From contig MU405256.1 of the NCBI GenBank assembly GCA_022836615.1, positions 1-64,000 of the forward strand: a DNA stretch of 64,000 bases, written 5' to 3'. The translations under genes were made by a program, and so were the position numbers. Below are positions 42,902-54,605 of the stretch, piece by piece. This DNA is from Annulohypoxylon bovei var. microspora. Lineage: Eukaryota > Ascomycota > Sordariomycetes > Xylariales > Hypoxylaceae. The notes beneath the pieces were generated by a model, which did no database searches, had not been told where the DNA came from, and saw only the letters and a program-made list of their open reading frames with translations. The number at the start of each line of letters is the position of its first letter. The first letter of the stretch is position 1.

Positions 42902-45900
42902 ATGGCGTCTCCAGAGTTCAATTACTTCACATGCACTTTAGGACAAGCAGCAAAACTCAAGGAAAGGGATGGTGAAGGTCAAGATTCATTCAAAACAGTC
43001 CTTACACTAATTGAAGCGCAAGCAAAACGTCTCGCGGGGCGACCCGCCCTAGGCTTTGCTCATCATACATCGGATCTTCCATCTAACTGGCGTATGCTAC
43101 ACACAGTCCTTCTCATAATACATACCTAGGTATGATACTAAACATCTGTAGCGCCTGATCAAATTACATTTTCGGAACTATGCAACCTGTCAAGGAGGGC
43201 AGCTACAATACTAGAAAAACTCGTCAAGGTCGAAACTGGAAGCAATAAAGCACCTACAGTCGGGTTGTTATGTGCAAGTACCCTCGATTTCATCCTGACA
43301 TGGCTAGGGCTCATGCGATTAGGGTGCAGGCCATTTCTCCTGGCGTGAGGACCCCTTAACTCGTTGATATTTCCATTGTACTTCTTATAAACTTATTTCG
43401 CTGTTATAGTCCTCAACTCGATTCCTCGGCGATAGAGAAACTCTGCGAGAGTTCTGGTATGAGGACGATTCTAGTAGACAATGTTCAAGAAAAGCGGAGA
43501 CACCAATTTAAAGGGGACATCAACATCATCAAGATACCTTCATTTCAGGAAGCGCACATCCCAAATGGTCATTTTCTTAATGTAAAAATTCAGGAAAACG
43601 AGAATTGTGATATAGCATACTTGCTGCACACTTCAGGCACATCGTCGGGGGTGCCGAAACCGATGCCACAGACTCAATGGGGAGCTGTGGGTTGCTTGCC
43701 ATGCTTCCCGCATATAAACCAACCTGCTACATTTACCACCACGCCTCTATACCATGGCGGCCTGGCTGACTGCTTCAGGGCCTGGACTAGTGGGGTAATG
43801 ATTTGGCTCTTCCCAGAAAGTATCGTACCCATCACCGGCGCTAATGTTATCCGCTCTGTAGCATACGCTCGCGAAAGAAGCTCGGTCCCCGTAAAGTACT
43901 TCTCATCTGTACCATATGTCCTTCAATTGCTGGCCGAAGAGCACGAAGGTATCCGCATGCTCCAGAGCATGGATTTAGTCGGTGTCGGCGGTGCTGCTCT
44001 AGCTTCTTCGGTCGGCAATAGGCTAGTTGAGCTAGGAGTTAACCTCGTTTCGCGAATGGGGAGTGCCGAATGCGGTTTTCTTATGTCTTCACACCGCTAT
44101 TACACCAAGGACAAGCAATGGCAGTACCTCCGGCCAATCGATGATTCCGCGCTATCGTTCGAACCGAGAGGGGATGGTCTGTCGGAACTCGTGATCAAGC
44201 CAAACTGGCCGCTTATAACGAAGACGAATCGCGATGATGGCTCGTATGCTACGTCGGATCTATTCGAACCCCATCCGTCGTTATCGAATGCGTGGCGATA
44301 TCACAGTCGAGCGGACGCTCAGATCACTCTAGCCAATGGTAAAAAGTTTGATCCTTCTCCGCTTGAAGAATCCATCAAAGCTTCGACTTGGCTTGTACGC
44401 GACGTACTCATCTTCGGCGCAGGCAGAGACTATGCCGGAGCTCTATTGTTCAAAGCGTCAAATGATTCTTCGGATGAAGATGTTATTGACGCAGTTTGGC
44501 CACAGGTTCAAATATTGAACAAGGGGACGCAAAATCATTCTCGCCTCGCGAGGTCAATGCTGATTGCCATTGAACCGAAAGGAGAGGAATCTCTGGCAAA
44601 AAGCAGCAAGGGGTCCATATTGCGGCGCCAAGCTGAAGCCCGGTATGCCGATGTGATCGAGAGATCCTATTCAAGTGGGGGAGCCGCTCGTATAAATAAC
44701 CAGATCGTTTCGGATGCGGATCTCACTTCCTTCATCCTAGACTTATTTACTCAAATTCTAGGGCGCGAAATCAATCCTCGTAGGGACGTTTTCCAGCAGG
44801 GGGTTGATTCAATAGCGTGCATTCAGATAAGAAAGCTCATCGAATCTCACATCTTTCCCGAAAGATCTCCGAAGCTACCCCTGAATATTATTTATGATAA
44901 TGGGAATGTTATTGCATTGGCAGAGAATCTGATCCGAATACGCAATGGTGACGGCGTTTGCAATTCAAACAGCGACGTTAAAGAATGGGAATTCATGCAA
45001 CAACTCGCGGAGAAATACTGCGAGCTTGAGGCATACAATATCCGCCGTTATAAGAAAGATACCGACGTCGTTGTACTCACGGGTGCTACAGGGGCGCTTG
45101 GAGCTCACATACTTTCTGCATTATGCGGTGATTCGAAAGTCCGCAAGGTGTATTGTCTGCTTCGTAGCCAGACGAAACTTGCTGCTCAGGAGCGGGTACT
45201 GAGGGCGTTATCAGATCGTGAACTGCCAAGGCCGCGGGGTCTGAATGTATCGCGAGTTACCGACGGCAAAGTTGTCTGCCTTCCCTGCCAACTTACTGAA
45301 GGTCACCTCGGCCTTCCTGACCAGGAATGGGCATGTATTGTGGCCGAAGCTTCAGTCTTCATCCATGCGGCCTGGACCGTTAACTTCAGCCTCCGTCTTA
45401 ACTCCTTCGAAGACCACATATCGGGAACCCGGAACTTGATCAATACAGCGGCGTCGAGCGGTGCCCGCTTCTTTTTCATTAGCTCGACAGCAGCAGTGAG
45501 TTCCGACCCATCTGCCGTTATCGCGGAGAAGGTGTCCTTGGACCCATCTCATGCATCTCCTCTAGGCTACTCAAGGTCTAAGTGGGTAGCTGAGCGAGTT
45601 TGCGCCAGGGCTCGTGAGAATATATTCAGGAATATGTCTACTAGTACTGCAATGAGTACGGAAATCTCGGTAATCCGTGTTGGCCAGCTCTGCGGGAATC
45701 ATGCTGGCGTATGGAATGCAAATGAAGCGTATCCGTTGATGCTGTCGACCGTTAGCTTCACGAAGTGTTTACCAGAACTACCCAATGAGCCATTGGATTG
45801 GCTACCGGTAGATCAAGCGGCGAAGATAGTCCTAGAGATAGCATTGGCCGAAAATAGCTCTAGAGCGCTGGCTGGCTCAGAGATGCCCATATACCATGTT

Positions 45901-46284
45901 TTGAACTCTCATAGGTCACCAACATGGAACCAGTTGCTTCGATGGGGTTCGGAGACCTCGGGGGGTCCTTCATTCCAAATCGTCCAACCGGCAGAATGGC
46001 TGCAGCGTCTAGAATCTACGCTTGGTAGATCACAAGCAAAACATCCATCCCAAGCACTGCTGGGATTGTGGGGACAGAGATATACTCATGCGGCTACCCA
46101 CTCTGCAAAGGACGATGGATGCCACAGCAACAATATTCCAGGGTACCCCATATTTGATATCGTATCCAGTTCCCGATTATCACAGACAATGAGAAATATC
46201 AAACCTCTAAGTCATGATGAGATAATACGAATGTGGAACTGGATTCAGGAGAGAGTGGCAAACAGGGGGGATGATACAATATAA
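42902..46284 (+). CDS. NRPS-like adenylation-thiolation-reductase enzyme, putative mycosporine reductase
   Basis: Three exons: 42902-43091, 43152-43344 and 43410-46284; 1085 aa. Residues about 20-530 are an AMP-binding adenylation domain (A3 motif LLHTSGTSSGVPK near residue 200; TTPLYHGG; ATSDLFEPH). Residues about 560-640 are a carrier domain with the phosphopantetheine Ser595 in GVDSIACIQ. Residues about 680-1085 are an NADPH-dependent thioester reductase with TGATGALG at 685-692 and the catalytic pair Tyr848-x3-Lys852 (YSRSK). There is no condensation or thioesterase domain. Such proteins activate a carboxylic acid, hold it as a thioester and release it reductively as aldehyde or alcohol. 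It starts about 280 bp after the ATP-grasp gene on the same strand. I infer that it reduces the amino-acid carboxyl of a mycosporine. An unrelated acid substrate is the alternative. Confidence 0.88.
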
Positions 46285-49200
46285 TTATAGGTACTCTATT
46301 TCATAGGTAACTAGGCACCAGATTATTCATATATCTATATCGTTACAAAGATTCCAAACTTCTCACTCGACTTTAACCGATTTTGGTTGATGAGCTTGGA
46401 ATAATTAGACGAGGACCAGGGGTATACTCAATGAATGGTTTGAGATTGGTCTAAGATTGGTCTAGGTATATCTTCAACTATTAATCATACTATAATTTAA
46501 AGAAACCGCCTTAGAATATAACTAGGTATGTAGTTATAGCTAATAAACCATGTCAAAGATTAATTTTTTCGAGTCAAATTTCTAACAAAAAATGTCAAAA
46601 GGCTTTTGATATCATCGAAAGACAGCGTTCACGGGTTACATAGTTTAATAACAGTCGATATAAAATGATAACCTTGGGAGTTATAGGCATTTCATGTTTG
46701 CTTTCTTTTTATACCTGCATGCAGACGCTTTTATTTTGGCTATACATCGAACAAGGGGTTATAATCGCCAAGGTTAGCGTTCCAGTTAACAGACCAAATC
46801 TGTAACACAAAATACTGCGGGGTTATACTAATAGAAATTCATCAATTTTATAACGAAGTGAAGGTTCATGAAGTCTAAACCCGTAACTGATCAAGTGAAT
46901 ATACCTAAAGATCAGGGGTTATCATATCGTGTTAAGTTACCACTTAAACAAAGATGCCTATCTCCGCGGCTGAATCCGATTTGACCTTTCCTTAAGGTTA
47001 ATCTCGATCCTCATAAATTACTCATCATATAACTTACATGTGATTTTCCACAAAGGGAATGATATAACTGCACAGTTTTCCCCGGTCTCATGGATCATAG
47101 TAACTTATGTTCCCGCTACTCAATGTTAAATCTAGGTAGGCTATGTAGGTACCCAGGTAAAGAGTCATCATCGTGTGAGTGAAGATCTATGGAGTCTAAT
47201 ACATGTCTATAGGCATTTAGCCTACCAACAACGCTTTACTATTGCGTATTTCTTATTAGAAGATGACCTGACACAACTCTACACGTTTTGCCGGCTTCAT
47301 CGTCTTCACCTTCCATAAATATAGAAATGCAGTATGCAAGATAAACGAATCATATGCCACTCATCTATCGATGCAACTGCTCGGCGATCTATACTGGTTC
47401 GTATCTCGGGATCTATAAGCTGTCCTTTGCCGTCTGCGCTTCCATCTGCATGCAGAATCGGTATCAAAACAAGGTTTTCGAGTATTCCATACGCCAGTTT
47501 GGCTTTAGGATCCTAGTGTGACATTATGCTATGCTAACCGCCATCAGCCAGAATCATGAGAGTTTCGGCTGTGCCCTTGATGCAGTTCATTGTGCAGGGT
47601 CCAAGCTGCCCCCCAACTCGTCAAGTGACTGCGGAATATGTGTTCCAGACTCACATCTTGCATATCAACATCGTGCGTGGCTGTGTTGATTGGCTCGGGA
47701 TATATATGTCTATCTGTAGTTAAACATAGTACTGGTAGTCATCAGGTTCAATGGTGTATACCTTAGGGAGGTAGGTAGGTAGGTAGTCTTTGAAACCCGT
47801 CCTTTCGCTAAGTTGTATGGGATGCATCCTGATCCTGATTGCTCCAAGTCTTTGGATCCATGTTTATACAATCATGGTATTGTCTCTGTATACATGCTAC
47901 ATAGGATCATGTATTTCGATGCGAGCTGTCCAGCATAAGATACATCAAGTTGATGCAATGTACTCGAAGATACCCGGGTAACGATGTATACATATAGCGT
48001 TAAGCTAGAAACGACAGTAGCCCCTCATGCCGTGTTCCCCGGATATATTGTAAGGACAAATGAAGATGGAGGTTTCTAGCAGCAATGGAAAATGGAAAAA
48101 AAGGACGATAACATAGTTGGTACGCCAGCATATAGACTAAATTGGTTGTTTTTAGTCAGAGTTTGAAAATAAGAAAAAAGAGACGTTGTCCAAATTGAGA
48201 TTGTATAGGCAGGCGTTATGTGTAGGTATGATAGAATCCTTCCAGCATTTTTTATGCAACCCTTCGGCAGATGTTACGCAGCCGACTGTGGTGGACCTAT
48301 AGGAATTCGTCGATAGCTCTCCGCATTCCCAAACGGACCAATTAGATCGGATCTGCGGAAGACATGGCGCGAAAAGTGACAGGACACCGCGGCAAACCGT
48401 CACATTTTATCAATAGATCAATGGGGACGAAGAGATTGATCTGGGGATCAGCAACCAGCCTTGCCAGCTTTGAGCGCATCGACTCGAACCCATATGATAA
48501 GCAAGGTCTAGTCCCAGGTGTAAGGGGCGTTGGATCCTCTTAGTCGTTCTCCTTTATCTCCGTTATCGGGCGTCGTACCATATTCCGAGCATTACTAACG
48601 GAGATAACGTCGCATGGAGACATGGCGACGTGAGCGCAGCTCAGACGCACCTCACGCACGCAGGATTCTGTATGTGTATGTAAGAGGCTTGATCATCCGT
48701 ACCAAATCTGGTTAAGGATATGATATATCTAATATCACATATATTATTAAGACTTACACTGACCTGACGTATATGTTAGAGAGAACCAATTTACCCCGGT
48801 AAATAGTAAATAGTAAAAAGAATTATCGTAGTTATCGCGAAAAGGTATACAGTATGTATAGTATATAAATACGTGCATGCAAATAACTATCAACAGTCAG
48901 CGGGGTGGTAAATGGCCTAGGCACGGTGACAGGGTTATCAGGGTACCGAGGATTCCAAAAAAAGGGGCATCTCTCACTCACTCAGCCCCAAACTTGTTGC
49001 TTGCTGCTTGTAGTTCTAAACTCCTCTAACCGACATCGCGAAAGCTAATGCGCAATTGTTCTCGGTATTCGGTTTCTCTTTCCTAAACCTGCGTCAGGTT
49101 GTGCATCGCGGCTCTTCCCTTTTTCCAGGTGGCATCGCATCTGATAGTCTGGATGCCGCTTTAATTTACGTCCGGTAACGCTGGGGTAGCCCCTCCACAC

Positions 49201-49723
49201 CTTTCAAACTGATAATCCCTTCGTCAGGTTGAACCACGTATGTTGGCGAGTAATTCCCATCGAGATATAGTTCATAGCTAACTTGCTGATTGGAGAGATA
49301 TCTGATACAAGGACGGTCCGACATGCCCTCATCGTCGGTTCCACCACGGTGCCGCCCTATCTTGAGGGTGTCGACAAGCCTGCCATGGACGAACCCGTGT
49401 CTTGTCTATCTATCATCACGATGCCCAATCTTCGACTAGATTCGTCATAGATGATACCAGCGACACATTTTCCGGGGCCCCGTGGCACTACCATTGGCGA
49501 GATGAAGCGGACTATTGATTAGAGTCGAGGACTTGGGAGATAAGGATTAGATGGACCCCGGACTGGCAGCACCAGCTTCACGATGATAAATGGAAGCCTC
49601 GAGGACACTCTTATGACCTCGACGTTGATCAACCATTATCTGATTCAATTTCATTATCACCTCTCCCACATTTAGAAGATCTCTTCGTATCCATCCTGAT
49701 ACATCTGCATCTCTATATCCAAA
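46285..49723. other. Long AT-rich intergenic region
   Basis: About 3.4 kb downstream of the mycosporine locus. Frames of 60-83 codons near 47.3, 47.8 and 48.2 kb have no domain or codon bias and are not called. It holds an (AGGT)n run at 47769-47786. The last few hundred bp form the promoter of the oxygenase-like gene. Confidence 0.5.
47769..47786. repeat. AGGT tetranucleotide repeat
   Basis: Four AGGT units plus AG. It is the longest example of the TAGG/CCTA runs that pepper the spacers of this window (others near 57050 and 63830). Confidence 0.8.
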
Positions 49724-51026
49724 ATGGCCGCCGCAGCAGTGATGCCAGCCCCCGCTGAGGTTAAACGGAATTGGACTCCGATCATTACAGCACCTGCTGT
49801 GTCAAATTTGGGAACTGGTGCCTTTGATGCCTCGCAACACCTTGCCTTCAAAGAGACACCGAAGGTGTACACCATGAAGGAAATAGGTCTCGCCGAGGAT
49901 ACTGGTATCTCTCATGTTGCCGTCTCAGAGCCTTTTCCTCTATTTACAGAGGAGGCCGTGATGAGGATGAGGCAAGAGGTCCTCAGTCCTGAGGTGCTAA
50001 GCAACTGCCAGTATTCCAGCAATTTGGCACAATGCCAACTGAGAGGATTCGCGAATAAGTAAGTTGTCTCTAAAACATTCTGGCGAATATCAGACGTACA
50101 AATGTGACTAACTAGAAACTACTTTAGGTATGCACCTTTCGTGTACGACGTATGGAAGAGCCCGGAGACGCTAGCTATCATCTCTAAAGTCGCAGGAATC
50201 GACCTGGTGACTGAGATGGACTTTGAAATCGGCCACATCAATATCTCGGTCAAATCCGAGAAGGAGAAGGAGGAAGAGCTCCAAGCCTTCAACGACCGGG
50301 CTCAATTCGAGGCGGACGAGGGTATCGCGGGCTGTCCCTGGGAGGACGACAAGCCCATTGTGGATTGGCACATGGATAGCTACCCTTTCGTCTGTGTGAC
50401 CATGCTTAGTGACTGCACTACCATGATCGGAGGCGAGACGGCTCTCCGTACTGGAAATGGCGACATTATGAAAGTGCGGGGTCCACAGATGGTAAGCTCT
50501 ATCCCAAACATGAAATCATCAGTGTCTTTTGTTATCACCAAAGAAAAAAAGAACTAATCATGCAAAATAGGGATGCGCGGTAGTGCTACAAGGTAGATAC
50601 ATAGAGCACCAGGCTCTGCGAGCCCTCGGCACGGCGGAGCGTATCAGCATGGTAACTTCGTTTCGGCCACGATCCTGGAAGGTGCGCGATGACACGGTCT
50701 TGACGACCGTACGACCCATCTCAAACCTTCCGGAGCTGTACAACCAGTTCAGCGAGTACCGCCTCGAGATTCTCGAGGAGCGTGTCCGACAGCAATTGAA
50801 GGAATTGCGTGAGGCTAATAGCGCTGGTCGCAAAGTCGCAACACGCAAGCTCAAGAGTTTCCTGGAGGAGCAAGAGAAATTCCTTGCTCACATGAACCGC
50901 GAGATGATCGATGACGAGAACGTCATGATGGGAAGCATTGACGACAGTGGCGGTGTTAAAAAGAGCGAGGCGGCGACCGCTAAGAAAGGTGAAGCCAAGT
51001 CCAAGAAACGCCCTCGACGTTTTTAA
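49724..51026 (+). CDS. 2-oxoglutarate/Fe(II)-dependent oxygenase-like protein
   Basis: Three exons: 49724-50058, 50128-50491 and 50571-51026; 384 aa. The iron-site residues of the double-stranded beta-helix fold are visible: HxD as His193 and Asp195 (WHMDSYPF) and a distal His246 (GRYIEHQA), with Arg257 as candidate 2-oxoglutarate ligand (AERISMVTSFRPR). The core is followed by a long charged helix (about residues 285-350) and a Lys/Arg-rich tail ending KSKKRPRRF, which looks like a nuclear localisation or nucleic-acid contact. It belongs to a fungal family I know only as hypothetical Fe2OG proteins; the substrate is unknown. It is convergent with the coiled-coil gene that follows. Confidence 0.75.
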
Positions 51027-51352
51027 AAAGTGAAGCCGGGAAAGATGGCGTGTATGCATTTGTGAGCGTGTGGTCATAGTTATAAACTAGCGGTCATATT
51101 TGACTTGACCTTGTTTTGTTTAGGTACCTGCTAATATATGACATAGTCATATGGGCAGTAAAGGGGATACTATAATTTTGAACAGCCATAGTGCTGCGGT
51201 CCATCATTCGCGTTAGCGTTGTAGCGTTATATGAACTAATTCAAATCCTAACTCACTCCGTTGAAACCTTGGTCCGTCTTATAACACATGCGATGCTAAT
51301 AACCCTACTTGGGCTTTGTCGGGTTTCATTCGGAAGCTAAATCGTGAAGATG
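51027..51352. other. Convergent spacer
   Basis: About 330 bp between two stop codons. No coding signal was seen; it presumably holds both 3' UTRs. Confidence 0.55.
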
Positions 51353-52450
51353 TTAATATGGAGGCGGATCGTCCGCGGGGATTGCCTGTTCACCCGTGCT
51401 GCCATCGGTTATGCGCTCAAAGATGCGCTCTCTCGCCTTTTGCAACTCTTCTCTTGAGGTCTTCAGCGCGGCTGCATGGACATTCATCTCTTCTCGAGCT
51501 TCTTGGTGTCTTGATTTGGCTTGGGCGAGTTGATAGAGCAGGCAACCCCAAGCTCGCTCAAGAGAGGCGCGAGAATCTTTGATCTTTTCGTGGAAGGCCA
51601 TGTCGGTGAATATGTTGTCGAAGAAAATATCACCTATTAGACTGCCATTTGCGATTCCGACGGGTGGGAGGTCTTGTACGTGTTGAGACATGCGTTGCGC
51701 TTGCCGGTAGAGCAAACGCATCTGGCTAACCTGATTATCGGCTTTGTCTAGTGCGTTACGCTCCATGAAATCCGAAAATGTGCCTCCGCCAAACATGTCC
51801 ACCCGGCTATAACTCAGTGCCTCCTCTGTGTAGACGAGAGCGTTGTTGAGTCGTTCTTTAGCTTCAGATAAAAGGTTCACGACTTGGAGTTCCGTTTCTA
51901 CTACTACGCGAGAATCGTGATATGCCTGTAAGATGCTTTCTGCATCCTGCTCAGACCGATCTTCCTCTGGGAAAGCTGGGGTTGGTCCCTGGAAGATACT
52001 ATCATAAAGACTGTCAAGTTGTTGCTGTGCTTCTGCGTGGCGGTCCACTTCGGCCTCTAAATCGCTCTGCGCCTCTAGGGCCTTAGAACGCATAGCTCTA
52101 ATATTCTCCTCCTGCTCCTTAGCTTGGTGTTCCTTCTGCAAGACGGCAAAATATTCTTGCTCCTCCTTCTCGGCCCTAGCTTGGAATTTGTCTGTCTTGC
52201 CACTCACACGGTAGGCAAAGCGCTTCATGACTGAGTCGCGATATCTTTTATGCTCCTTAAACTCTTTAGCTCGTTGCCCATCCAACACGACAATATGTTT
52301 CTGGATGGTGGAAAGCTCATTGTTGAGATCAGCGATGTAACGCCTCTGTTGCTCCAATGCTGGCGGTGCATGATCTGTCTCGGAGAGAACGGCTAATAGG
52401 TCTCTATTGCGGGGGGCTGCCTCTCTGATCGCATTTGTGATTGGACTCAT
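51353..52450 (-). CDS. Coiled-coil protein with C-terminal PPPY motif
   Basis: Intronless, 365 aa, from ATG at 52450; the frame continues upstream without an ATG. It is almost entirely helical. Residues about 30-150 are rich in Gln/Glu/Lys/Arg heptads (QQRRYIADLNNELSTIQKH; EKEEQEYFAVLQKEHQAKEQ), and a second coiled coil lies near the C-terminus. In between is a conserved segment (SYSRVDMFGGGTFSDFMERN) that looks like a folded core. The last four residues are PPPY, a classic ligand for WW domains such as those of Rsp5/Nedd4 ubiquitin ligases. I recognise it as a conserved fungal family without an assigned function. There is no signal peptide or membrane segment. Confidence 0.75.
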   Translation of the reverse strand: MSPITNAIREAAPRNRDLLAVLSETDHAPPALEQQRRYIADLNNELSTIQKHIVVLDGQRAKEFKEHKRYRDSVMKRFAYRVSGKTDKFQARAEKEEQEYFAVLQKEHQAKEQEENIRAMRSKALEAQSDLEAEVDRHAEAQQQLDSLYDSIFQGPTPAFPEEDRSEQDAESILQAYHDSRVVVETELQVVNLLSEAKERLNNALVYTEEALSYSRVDMFGGGTFSDFMERNALDKADNQVSQMRLLYRQAQRMSQHVQDLPPVGIANGSLIGDIFFDNIFTDMAFHEKIKDSRASLERAWGCLLYQLAQAKSRHQEAREEMNVHAAALKTSREELQKARERIFERITDGSTGEQAIPADDPPPY

Positions 52451-53324
52451 GGTGAGCGAAATTAGAATGAATAATTTTGTGTTAAGTAGATGAATATCAA
52501 GGGAACTTTGCTTTTTAGGTACTGCCGTCAATTTATATTCCTCTCCCCTCCCATCTCTCCATAGGATGGGTAGGTTTGAGTACTTTATTATGCTTAGACA
52601 GCCTCAACACTGCCACGCCTAGGCAACCTTCCAGCTTTGCGACAGGCTGGACAGGCTGGACAGGCACAATTCAGGTCTTGGCTTACACCAGTATTTCGAG
52701 ACGAAAGAGCCATGTTTGTTTTAAATCAATGAGTGTGGTACCAATAATGTGATTATTGAACCTTGTGACTCTGACTATACGAATGCAGTAAAACTTCCCG
52801 CATTGAATGTCTTGTGATGCTAAGTTTAATGTTCCCCTTCTAGCATTTGAACATTGAACTTGGAAGATTTATGGGGATTTTTAGGTAATAGTTTTCGGGA
52901 GAGAAAGTTTCCATGCATTGTGGCTGTGGGCTGTTCCAGCATGTGTGGCTGTGTGCCTTGGTGGCAAGGCGAAAAAGGCGCAAAATTGTATTCCATTTAT
53001 TGGTCCAAGCTCTTTCCCTGACGTCATTAACGATCTCCCTGGTCATCATAGTCAGGAGATTTTATTTTAATTATTCGCTATTCCTATTTCGGCTTCCCTA
53101 CCAAAATGGAATCACCTTATTATTTACTGCGAGCATCACCTGAAGGCTAAGAGATGTGTTGGCTTATGCAGACGACGACGAGGCCATGGCTCCAGGATAC
53201 TGAGGCAATTGAGACTTGATTTAACACATTGCAACTGGGTTTCACGCGAACAGGTGGGGTAGGACTGGTCTTCTGCTAGAAGGCAAGCGAGCATCTTTCA
53301 GGGGCTGTCTTATATCCATACATT
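52451..53324. other. Intergenic region
   Basis: About 870 bp. It contains a short tandem CAGGCTGGA (three partial units near 52640) and no supported gene. The part next to 52450 is the promoter of the coiled-coil gene. Confidence 0.55.
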
Positions 53325-54605
53325 TCATTCTCCCACCCATTCCGCCTCCAGTATCCAGAGGTTAGACCCCGGGACCTGGCTTCCACCGTGGAACTGAAAC
53401 CCGTGATGTGCCTTAGCAAAAAGCCCCTTGAAATCCTCCATCTCTCTATCCCCCCCGTTGAAAAGCTCGAGCATGACAAGATCACTGGCTCGTACACGCG
53501 CCGCGTTTCCCGGGAGAACCTTATCTGGTTCCGGGATGACAGGTTCGTTGAGTACGATCTTTGCCCCGACTTTCAGCGCCGGGATAAGGGCTTGCAAGAT
53601 TTTAGCAGCATACGTGTCCGACCAGTTATGCATTACGGCTCGGAAGAAATACACGTCGGCGCCTTTAATCGGTTGCTCCGTAAAGAAATCGTGGACCATG
53701 TAGCGCACACGATCGGCAAGCTCCTCCGGTCGCTGTCGTTCGGCGTCTCGCACCACGGGCTCGTCCAGATCTTGCACGACGAAGCTGAGCGACGGAAACC
53801 GACGGGCTAGCTCGATGCAGATTTTACCGTGAGAACCTCCCACGTCTACGACAGTTCCGATACCACCTTTGCCGATCTTATCCCAGTGGTAGCCGTTTAC
53901 AACACGTTCAGGTTCGAGACCTGGTCGCTGGGTAAAGAAGCGCATAGCGGCCGCGAAACGCAGCGAGCGCTCTGGGTTCTCGGCAAAGAACTGGAACATG
54001 CCCTTATTTGTTTTGTTAGACAAAGCGAAGCCCGTCTCGCCGGGCTCCTCCGAACCGGGAAATTGTGCCATAGCATCGCTCATGTGGTAAGCGGCATGCC
54101 AAAGGTCGGAGGTGCTATATCGCAACCAATCGGCGAGCACCTTGTTTTCGGCAATGAGGCGGGATGCAGCTGAGTGAGCCACGACACCGGGACGTGGCTC
54201 GACGAATATGTGCTGAGCGATCGTGAGACGGAGTATTTTACGCAGGTGGGTTTCGTGGAGACCGGCGTTGGCGGCAAGCTCTGCGAAAGTAATTTCCCCA
54301 CCGATAGGGACGGCCTCAGCCAGCTTAAAGCGCGTGATAACCTGCTGACCTACTAATTCATTGTGTTGGAAGCTTGTTAAATATTCGCGAGGTCCGAGCA
54401 TCAAGTCGCGAAGCTCGCGGCAATCATGAAGTACAGCTTGGTGCGCGGCCGCGATCTCGGGCTCACTGAGGGGGATCGAAAACTGTGAAGGTGCATTCAG
54501 ATCGAAGGAAGGTTGCGGCAGGTTGTTGTTAACCAAGTAGTCATTGACCTTGGCCGTATTAGTTGCGATACGGCCGCTAAGCTGAAGGATACTGGAGTCC
54601 TCCAT
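53325..54605 (-). CDS. SAM-dependent O-methyltransferase (Methyltransf_2, plant COMT-like)
   Basis: Intronless, 426 aa, from ATG at 54605. An N-terminal winged-helix dimerisation region (about residues 65-160) is followed by the Rossmann methyltransferase: motif I VVDVGGSHGKICIELAR, the acidic ligand in VVQDLDEPVV, and the catalytic His in FFRAVMHNWSD. The C-terminal signature is LNEPVIPEP...DLVMLELFNGG. Fungal members methylate hydroxyls of polyketides and other secondary metabolites. It is oriented like the MFS and P450 genes that follow to the right, so these three may act together. It is unrelated to the COMT-like enzyme at 36.4 kb. All motifs look intact. Confidence 0.92.
   Translation of the reverse strand: MEDSSILQLSGRIATNTAKVNDYLVNNNLPQPSFDLNAPSQFSIPLSEPEIAAAHQAVLHDCRELRDLMLGPREYLTSFQHNELVGQQVITRFKLAEAVPIGGEITFAELAANAGLHETHLRKILRLTIAQHIFVEPRPGVVAHSAASRLIAENKVLADWLRYSTSDLWHAAYHMSDAMAQFPGSEEPGETGFALSNKTNKGMFQFFAENPERSLRFAAAMRFFTQRPGLEPERVVNGYHWDKIGKGGIGTVVDVGGSHGKICIELARRFPSLSFVVQDLDEPVVRDAERQRPEELADRVRYMVHDFFTEQPIKGADVYFFRAVMHNWSDTYAAKILQALIPALKVGAKIVLNEPVIPEPDKVLPGNAARVRASDLVMLELFNGGDREMEDFKGLFAKAHHGFQFHGGSQVPGSNLWILEAEWVGE

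Noticed and set aside
48465..48545. Possible tRNA on the minus strand (GGGTTCGAGTC box B-like)
   Set aside because: The T-arm stem does not pair and no acceptor stem or A box is found at the right distance.
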